DNA of 11,918 nt from positions 4,579 to 16,496 of the forward strand of contig DOCI01000153.1 of the NCBI GenBank assembly GCA_003503535.1. Direction: 5' to 3'. Each line of letters opens with the position of its first letter. The stretch's first letter is position 1. Under the pieces are notes generated by a model that saw nothing but the letters and a program-made list of their open reading frames with translations, was not told where the DNA came from and did no database searches. Shown here piece after piece: positions 7,237-11,918 of the stretch. The translations under genes were made by a program, and so were the position numbers. The stretch is from Planctomycetaceae bacterium. GTDB taxonomy: Bacteria; Planctomycetota; Planctomycetia; Planctomycetales; Planctomycetaceae.

Positions 7237-9246
7237 TTAAAAAGTTTCCCACCAGAATTGAGATTTCAGGCCATGAAAAAAATCACCAAAGAGAATGCTG
7301 CCGAGAGGAGCGGGTGAGCATTTCACCTGAGCATTCACTGCCGCTCCCAAATAGGATTGCCCTGTCAAATCATCAAGTGATACGGTGCATTTCAGGAAAG
7401 GCTCTTGGTTTTTGTAGACAATCCGTGCCACTTCGGGCCGGAGTAACTTACCAGCATGAGTTTTACCCGGTTCCACCAGAAAACGGATTTCTGCAGGAAG
7501 AGTTTGGTCAGCAGAGACCTTCTTGTCCTGAAGATAGATGTATCCCAATTGAGATTCTGGAATCAGCACTTCAATTTTCATCGTCCCCTGATCATCGAGG
7601 ATTTCCAGCAGTTTTTCTCCAATTTGAACTGGTTTGAGATCCAATTTACTCTGCACTTCAAAATCGGCAACAACTCCATCAATTGGGGCAAGAACCGTTA
7701 ATCTGTTCTGTTCGTGCTCCAGTACCGCTAATTCCTGTTGATAGGCAACCAACTGTAATTTGGCCCTGGCGATTTCCGCATGAAGTTGAATTCTTTCAAT
7801 CCGATTGCCTGTTCCCGTTTGGAGAAGTTCATTCTCGAAGGATTGTGTTTCTGTTTTCTGTTGAGCAATCAAATCTTCCAGTTGACTGATTTCAGCCTGG
7901 AGCAGTGTATCTTCCAGCTCGAGTAAAACCTGCCCGACTTGAACATGTTGGCCACTGGAGACATGAACTTTTCGTATCACTGATGCCCGGGGAGCGTAAA
8001 CCTGCGCCGTCTTCTCCGGCACAACCGTTCCGGACATCATGACTTTTCGCGGCACAGAAAAACAGGTCAGCATCCATGCAGCCATCGCCAACAACAATAA
8101 AGCAATGCCATATCGAAGTAATCGGGAATATCGCATCGCCTGTGAAGCTTGCCCGAGTGGTCTTCGCAAACTCTTTAGAAAGATTCCATCGAGGTCCTGA
8201 AGATGAGTCAACGCGATTTCCGATTGCCTGACCAGATCCGCCTGAAATTCTGTCAATCGAGTAGGGGCAGACTGATTGTTAAAACGCTCCAGAACCAATA
8301 TGCCAATCGGTTGGCTCTTCGGTGGATGTCGCTTGTTCGAACTGCCAGCCTCTCGTATGTTCGGGGCATTGAGTGGAATGATTTTGAGGAACGTCGATCG
8401 AGACTCTTCTATATATTTGACAAGATGATCTTTTAACGGCTCAGGATATTCGCGACTCTCACGATCATAAATCACTTCCTGCCCGGAACGCTGAGAATAA
8501 CGAGCGATCAAGGCGAGTTGGCGCATCTGTTGACTGCGACTATCCACCCGATTCACTCCGCTGACCGCAACTGGCTCAATGTGGCTGAATTTTGGGCAGA
8601 GCAAGCTGACACGATCGACCTGAGTGAATTGTTGCCACTGGTCGACGAGATTGCGAGCCCCATGCTTCAACTTCGTTTCACAATGAATTGATTGAGTAAA
8701 CAGCGAGAATTGCCGAAATGCCTGGCGATAATCAACGGCGTAATGCCGTTGTTCCATACTCTGAAGAGTATTGGAAAGAAGCAGAGTCAGACGGGCCAGT
8801 GGTTTTTCCCAGTCGGAGACATCGTCATGATCTCCAGTAGAATGCAGCAGGATCCCCAAAACTCCTACCGATCGAGTTGAACTGGCCAGGGGAATCAGCA
8901 CAAAAGTTCTTGTCGGCATTCCCAGAGTTTTGCAATTCTGGATGATCACCTGAGATTCGGAAAACGACCGATGAACCCAGCCTGGAATAAGTTCGGAAAT
9001 TTTCGCGGCATCAAGTTCAAGTGTTGAGTTAAAGCCAATATCGGAGAATAACTTCACCTGTTGTGAATGTTCTGCCAGCCAGACACAGGCCGGGGTCTGC
9101 ATGGTTCGATGAACCGCTTCCAGCCATTTGTGGCAGAGTTCATCAATCTGTCCTGTCTGGTTGCCAACTTCATTCACGCATTCACAAAGCTGGTCAAACT
9201 GACCAGCAAAGGAAAGTGTTTCCGATGTTGCACTCCCTGACGGCAT
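7237..9246 (-). CDS. GAF-domain membrane fusion protein (HlyD-family adaptor)
   Basis: A 669-residue protein with a cytoplasmic N-terminal half of two GAF-like sensory regions (about 30-165 and 185-350, inferred from pattern and weakly conserved). A single membrane helix follows at about 379-397. The distal half has the HlyD layout: first half of a biotinyl-lipoyl domain (about 416-446, with GTVVPEKTAQVYAPRASVI at 406-424), a coiled-coil hairpin (447-516), the second lipoyl half (LAPIDGVVADFEV at 519-531), and a beta-barrel to about 645. HlyD-type adaptors bridge an inner-membrane transporter and the outer envelope. The GAF part suggests that assembly or activity responds to a cytoplasmic small-molecule or redox signal. 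It is divergent from a shorter HlyD-type gene at 9599, its likely partner. No ABC transporter, RND pump, TolC or M50-type membrane protease is present in the window. The minus-strand AGGGA about 7 nt before the ATG is a reasonable RBS. Confidence 0.85.
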   Translation of the reverse strand: MPSGSATSETLSFAGQFDQLCECVNEVGNQTGQIDELCHKWLEAVHRTMQTPACVWLAEHSQQVKLFSDIGFNSTLELDAAKISELIPGWVHRSFSESQVIIQNCKTLGMPTRTFVLIPLASSTRSVGVLGILLHSTGDHDDVSDWEKPLARLTLLLSNTLQSMEQRHYAVDYRQAFRQFSLFTQSIHCETKLKHGARNLVDQWQQFTQVDRVSLLCPKFSHIEPVAVSGVNRVDSRSQQMRQLALIARYSQRSGQEVIYDRESREYPEPLKDHLVKYIEESRSTFLKIIPLNAPNIREAGSSNKRHPPKSQPIGILVLERFNNQSAPTRLTEFQADLVRQSEIALTHLQDLDGIFLKSLRRPLGQASQAMRYSRLLRYGIALLLLAMAAWMLTCFSVPRKVMMSGTVVPEKTAQVYAPRASVIRKVHVSSGQHVQVGQVLLELEDTLLQAEISQLEDLIAQQKTETQSFENELLQTGTGNRIERIQLHAEIARAKLQLVAYQQELAVLEHEQNRLTVLAPIDGVVADFEVQSKLDLKPVQIGEKLLEILDDQGTMKIEVLIPESQLGYIYLQDKKVSADQTLPAEIRFLVEPGKTHAGKLLRPEVARIVYKNQEPFLKCTVSLDDLTGQSYLGAAVNAQVKCSPAPLGSILFGDFFHGLKSQFWWETF

Positions 9247-9598
9247 TGATCGTCCCTGATCCTCTTGGATTGCTTTTTGGTATCCTCTGGAACATTCTGA
9301 AAATTAATGTTCCGCGATCTGCCGGAGCAAATATTGCGTTTTAACGCATAAATTGTTAATGCGATGGCACATTGCATAATAAAGTGCTTTATCTTTCCCG
9401 GATCGTATCGGATTCAGTGAAATCTCACAAGATTTGTTCAGCAGCCTGAATTCAGGTTCCTCTTGACCAACTTTCAATAAAATTCTTACTCTTTAATGCT
9501 TGTACAGGTAGATTCCCCAAGAAAGAGTTCTGTCTTTTAGTCATTGCAGAAAAGAGTTTTTCAGGAATCATGTGTTCAAGCCGAATCGGAGAGGTTTC
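9247..9598. promoter_or_regulatory. Divergent control region with several palindromes
   Basis: This 352-nt gap lies between the starts of two divergent HlyD-type genes and must hold promoters for both. I see four palindromic sites: TGCGTT-TT-AACGCA (9335-9348, perfect 6-bp arms); ATGCGATG-GCA-CATTGCAT (9359-9377, 8-bp arms with one mismatch); AAAG-TG-CTTT (9381-9390); and CCTGAATTCAGG (9445-9456, a perfect 12-mer). The first three are clustered in about 56 nt, as expected of operator sites. TTGACC at 9463-9468 could be a -35 box for the plus-strand gene, but no convincing -10 follows at the usual spacing. A GTG at 9572 could start the rightward gene 27 nt earlier than chosen here. Confidence 0.4.
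9588..9594 (+). promoter_or_regulatory. Ribosome binding site that favours the ATG start at 9599
   Basis: GGAGAGG ends 4 nt before the ATG at 9599. The competing in-frame GTG at 9572 has only AGGA (9563-9566) in front of it. The longer SD match and the ATG codon favour 9599, which yields a normal Sec signal peptide. Confidence 0.5.
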
Positions 9599-10462
9599 AT
9601 GATTCCCAGACTGATTATTGCCATTTTAGCGGTCGTCGTTTTCACCGGATCGGTCAGTGCACAGGTTCGAGGTCCGATTGTCATAGACCGATGTGTGCTG
9701 AAAATTCGAGACCATATTGAAGTGTCCAGTACGCGTGCTGCTCGTATCGTTGAACTGAAAATTCGACTCGGAAATCTGGTCCAGAAAGATGACTTATTAA
9801 TTCAGCTCGATGGAGAAATCGCTCAAGCCAATTTTCAAGTCGCTCTGCAGAATGCCACGAACAATGTCGAATTCCGTTACGCTGTGAAAGCCAATGAACT
9901 TTCCCAGAAAGAGTACCAACGAGCCATTCAACTTAACGAAGAGATTCCAGGGGCTCGATCCCAGGCAGAGATCGAGCAGCTTCGCCTGAAAGCCGAACGC
10001 TCCGATTTGCAGGTGGAGCAGGCTCAGCAGCATCATCAGATTGCTCAAATAAACCGGGAGTTGGCCCTGCTGGAATTGAAGCCCTACCGTATTATCGCAC
10101 CTATTTCCGGACAAATCGTCGAAATCCATAAACGTGTCGGCGAGTACGTTCAGCCGGGGGAAGTGATCGCAGAAATCGTCAGTATGGAAGAGATGCTCGT
10201 CGAGGGATACATTCCACTCAACAAAGCCTGGCAGGTCCGGCCCGGAACACCGATCTCGGGGAGTATTTCTCTACCGAAGCTAGCTGAGAATATTGGCCAG
10301 CGCACGAGCTATCATGGGCAAATCCTGCTTGTCGATTCAACTATCGATGACTTGAGCCAATCGGTACGATTTGTTGGCGTCCTTGAAAATGAGACAGGTT
10401 TGTTGCGAGCAGGCATTCCAATGAGAATTGAAATCCACAATCAACAAGCAGCTCATCCTTAA
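9599..10462 (+). CDS. Short periplasmic HlyD-type adaptor (efflux membrane fusion protein family)
   Basis: A 287-residue protein. Residues 1-21 look like a Sec signal peptide (MIPRLIIAIL then AVVVFTGSVSA), with cleavage probably just before or after residue 21. The rest follows the HlyD/membrane-fusion pattern. A lipoyl half-domain spans about 38-72 (IVELKIRLGNLVQKDDLLIQL). A helical hairpin with strong coiled-coil character (73-160) follows. The second lipoyl half is at about 163-195, with APISGQIVEIHKRVGEYVQP at 167-186 and the typical G-E-x-V-x-P-G. A beta-barrel domain extends to the C-terminus. It lacks a membrane helix, unlike the divergent GAF-HlyD protein, so it should be free or loosely attached in the periplasm. 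Starting at the GTG at 9572 would add nine residues containing an RRGFM sequence that faintly resembles a Tat motif. An adaptor of this type more likely uses Sec. Substrate unknown. Confidence 0.85.
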   Translation: MIPRLIIAILAVVVFTGSVSAQVRGPIVIDRCVLKIRDHIEVSSTRAARIVELKIRLGNLVQKDDLLIQLDGEIAQANFQVALQNATNNVEFRYAVKANELSQKEYQRAIQLNEEIPGARSQAEIEQLRLKAERSDLQVEQAQQHHQIAQINRELALLELKPYRIIAPISGQIVEIHKRVGEYVQPGEVIAEIVSMEEMLVEGYIPLNKAWQVRPGTPISGSISLPKLAENIGQRTSYHGQILLVDSTIDDLSQSVRFVGVLENETGLLRAGIPMRIEIHNQQAAHP

Positions 10463-10808
10463 TCTCACTTCGTAATTTAAATTAGATCTCCAAAGAAAAT
10501 TATGAAGCCTACAGTTCCATAGTCCGACTTGCAGCGAATTTATAAGGACTTGTCTGGTAGGGGGATGTAGATAGTTGTGACAAATTGAATCCGCCGATGC
10601 CTGTTCTGTGATAACATATCTTCTCACGAATGCTACTCTTTGATCCTCTGTGCATTCTAATCAATGAATCCAAACCACACAGTTATGAGAGCTGTTGCAA
10701 TGATTTGTCTTTTTTGGTTGGGCTGCTGCATTCCCCGCTATTACAACCACGTCTGATAAATTGCGATCCTCTTGATTCTGTCGGGGTTTTCGTTTTCTGC
10801 ATTCTCTC
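10463..10808. other. Non-coding stretch with a possible decayed signal-peptide start
   Basis: I see no intact gene here and no clear terminator for the preceding adaptor gene. An ATG at 10664 opens a 30-codon frame ending in TGA at 10754-10756. It contains RAVAMICLFWLG, a hydrophobic stretch like a signal peptide. A single frame change near 10721 would continue it as AAAFPAITTTSDKL, with an Ala-rich cleavage-like region. That second frame is the same as that of the S74 remnant starting at 10809 and is interrupted by one TGA. This may be the 5' end of the same dead gene, but the match is only by composition. Confidence 0.35.
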
Positions 10809-11124
10809 ATGAGTAATCAGACGGGAGATGGCAACACCTCTCTGGGCGTGAACACTCTTCAATTTAACAACGTCAGTTCTATAACTGCAGTAGGGGCTTA
10901 CATACTGAGAATCAATTCGACAATCAGTTCTTCTCTGCGTTACAAGGCAGACATTCAGAGTTTGAATTTGTCAAATGCCAATGAGCTGCTGCAAAAATTA
11001 CGCCCGGTACGTTTCGCTACAAAAAAGCTTTTCAGAATGGACAGAAGCCAATTCAGTATGGCCTAATTGCCGAGGAAGTTGCCGAAGTCTTTCCGAACTG
11101 GTCGTATTTGATATTAAGCACTGA
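10809..11124 (+). pseudogene. Remnant of a tail-fibre-like protein with S74 intramolecular chaperone domain
   Basis: The frame from 10809 encodes GDGNTSLGVNTLQFNN, which resembles the NTAxGxxAL repeats of trimeric tail-fibre and surface proteins. It is followed by LRYKADIQSL and ELLQKLRPVR, typical of the S74 (endosialidase-type) C-terminal chaperone. The match then moves to another frame at about 11012 (FRYKKAFQNG, then IQYGLIAEEVAEVFP) and again at about 11095 (ELVVFDIKH, stop at 11122-11124). Both shifts fit single-base losses, about 80 nt apart. The usual tail after PELVV is missing. In intact members this domain helps trimerise a long fibrous protein and then cleaves itself off. This copy is short, broken and probably non-functional. 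Confidence 0.7.
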
Positions 11125-11174
11125 ACTGCAGTGTCACTGACCCCTCGTGTGACTAAAAAGTTCTATCAGTCGAT

Positions 11175-11870
11175 TCATTTTTTTGATAACGTTGGAAGGT
11201 CATTCGTATCCAACGATTCAGGAAGTTCGTTTACCTGGAATGTCTTCAGCAATCTCACGATGCGGCGTTCCAGAAGCTCCTTTGGCTCCAACTGACTCCC
11301 ATTACTTAGTTTGTCAAGTTTGCTGTTGAGCCGTCGATGAATGGCGAGTGCATTTTTTGCCTGAGCCTGCATTTCAACACCAAATTGTTTATCCATCCGC
11401 TCTTCCAGATTTAAGACCAGCTGCCTGGCATCTTGAGGCGCATCTTCTATCTCCTCAAACGCGGCTTGGATATCAGTATGATTATCTTGTACGAAACTGC
11501 GAAAACTTTCGGCACTCATTTGAGTCGCTTCATCAAGACCATAGCGCATCTGGCGTGCAGTCATTTCTTCGAGCCACTGGCGGACTTGGGGAGTATTATC
11601 AATTGCCTGTTGACTGATTTTTTCAGCGATTTCTGGTGCGTTTGCAGTCAGATATGCTTTCACTTCCCGGTGCACCTGAGGATAGTTATTCTCAATTACT
11701 TTTTCCGCTTCGGCGACTAATTTTTCAGCTTTGAGTTGCTCCTGCACAGTTCTGTATGCGTACCAGGAGATCGCCCCAAGTTGAGCAATGAAAAGCAGGA
11801 GAAGAACAGTAGTAATAACGGTTTGACCATTCTGGCTGGAATTCCCGTTTTGATTGTTTTGGGCTGACAT
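11175..11870 (-). CDS. Hypothetical single-pass membrane protein with long helical/coiled-coil domain
   Basis: A 231-residue protein that I do not recognise as a named family. Residues 1-16 are rich in Asn and Gln. Residues 17-39 form one clear transmembrane helix (TVITTVLLLLFIAQLGAISW). The remainder is charged, rich in Glu, Gln, Ala and Leu, and mostly helical. It includes a likely coiled coil at about 42-66 (VQEQLKAEKLVAEAEKVI) and further heptad-like segments to about 210. It contains no catalytic motif and no Cys. The topology is probably N-terminus in the cytoplasm with the helical part outside, but that is not certain. A scaffold or envelope-spanning role is possible and unproven. It is transcribed toward the S74 remnant and has no same-strand neighbour within the window. 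Confidence 0.75.
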   Translation of the reverse strand: MSAQNNQNGNSSQNGQTVITTVLLLLFIAQLGAISWYAYRTVQEQLKAEKLVAEAEKVIENNYPQVHREVKAYLTANAPEIAEKISQQAIDNTPQVRQWLEEMTARQMRYGLDEATQMSAESFRSFVQDNHTDIQAAFEEIEDAPQDARQLVLNLEERMDKQFGVEMQAQAKNALAIHRRLNSKLDKLSNGSQLEPKELLERRIVRLLKTFQVNELPESLDTNDLPTLSKK

Positions 11871-11877
11871 AATTTAA

Positions 11878-11882
11878 CTCCT
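11878..11882 (-). promoter_or_regulatory. Shine-Dalgarno site of the 231-residue membrane protein gene
   Basis: The minus strand reads AGGAG followed by TTAAATT and then the ATG at 11870, a near-ideal SD at 7-nt spacing. This is clearer than for the other genes here and fixes the start. The remaining 36 nt to the window edge are very AT-rich, with TATATATAA-like sequence, and may hold a -10 box. The full promoter is not visible. Confidence 0.6.
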
Positions 11883-11918
11883 GTTATATATAATGTAATG
11901 GTTGATAAATTAATTCTA

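Noticed and set aside
7227..7637. Plus-strand open frame of 136 codons opposite the end of the GAF-HlyD gene
   Set aside because: It is antisense to the clear HlyD beta-barrel and lipoyl region and has no motif of its own.
9572..9598. GTG start with RRGFM as a Tat signal for the short adaptor
   Set aside because: The ATG at 9599 has a better SD and gives a standard Sec signal peptide. The RR sequence could be fortuitous, though the longer start is not excluded.
10630..10812. Short plus-strand open frame of 60 codons
   Set aside because: Its translation shows no domain-like pattern, and it overlaps a better explanation (decayed signal peptide and S74 remnant) in other frames.
1..11918. CRISPR array, tRNA, rRNA, transposase or attachment site
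   Set aside because: I found no regularly spaced repeats, cloverleaf-like sequence or transposase motif on either strand by reading. A dedicated search was not possible here.

Overview
The window looks like chromosomal DNA of a planctomycete (order Planctomycetales is my best guess). I infer this from the gene types, not from a marker gene. It carries a very large multihaem cytochrome c fused to LVIVD repeats, a GAF-HlyD membrane fusion protein, a decayed tail-fibre/S74-type surface protein, G+C content near one half, and mostly weak Shine-Dalgarno signals. There is no rRNA, tRNA, transposase or CRISPR array that I can see.

Left part (1-2828, plus strand): the last 54 codons of a NuoF-like flavoprotein (NADH-binding subunit of complex I or a related diaphorase) are followed 61 nt later by an 866-residue protein. 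That protein joins a NuoG-like N-terminus ([2Fe-2S] plus two [4Fe-4S]), two cyclic-nucleotide-binding-type domains, and a C-terminal four-[4Fe-4S] module of the DmsB/HybA/NrfC type. The two genes probably form one operon for a cytoplasmic NAD(P)H-linked electron-transfer unit with built-in CRP-like sensor domains.

Middle (2829-7062, minus strand): a hairpin separates that operon from a convergent gene for a 1375-residue membrane-anchored cytochrome. It has ten predicted covalent haem sites (nine CxxCH and one CxxxxCH), a His-rich segment, and a C-terminal domain of LVIVD repeats. It should act outside the cytoplasmic membrane, so any electron flow from the 866-residue protein to it would need a membrane partner not present here.

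Right part (7237-10462): two divergent membrane-fusion (HlyD-type) proteins flank a 352-bp region containing several palindromes. One has two N-terminal GAF-like domains in front of its membrane anchor. The other is short and has only a signal peptide, so the pair looks like the adaptor part of an export or envelope system. No transporter or protease partner is in the window.

End (10463-11918): a frameshifted remnant of an S74 intramolecular-chaperone (tail-fibre type) protein lies in otherwise non-coding DNA. A minus-strand gene for a single-pass coiled-coil membrane protein of unknown function follows.

The most unusual item is the 866-residue iron-sulfur/CNB fusion. It appears to have lost the His-Cys3 cluster ligands usual in NuoG, and only its first CNB domain keeps a typical phosphate-binding cassette.
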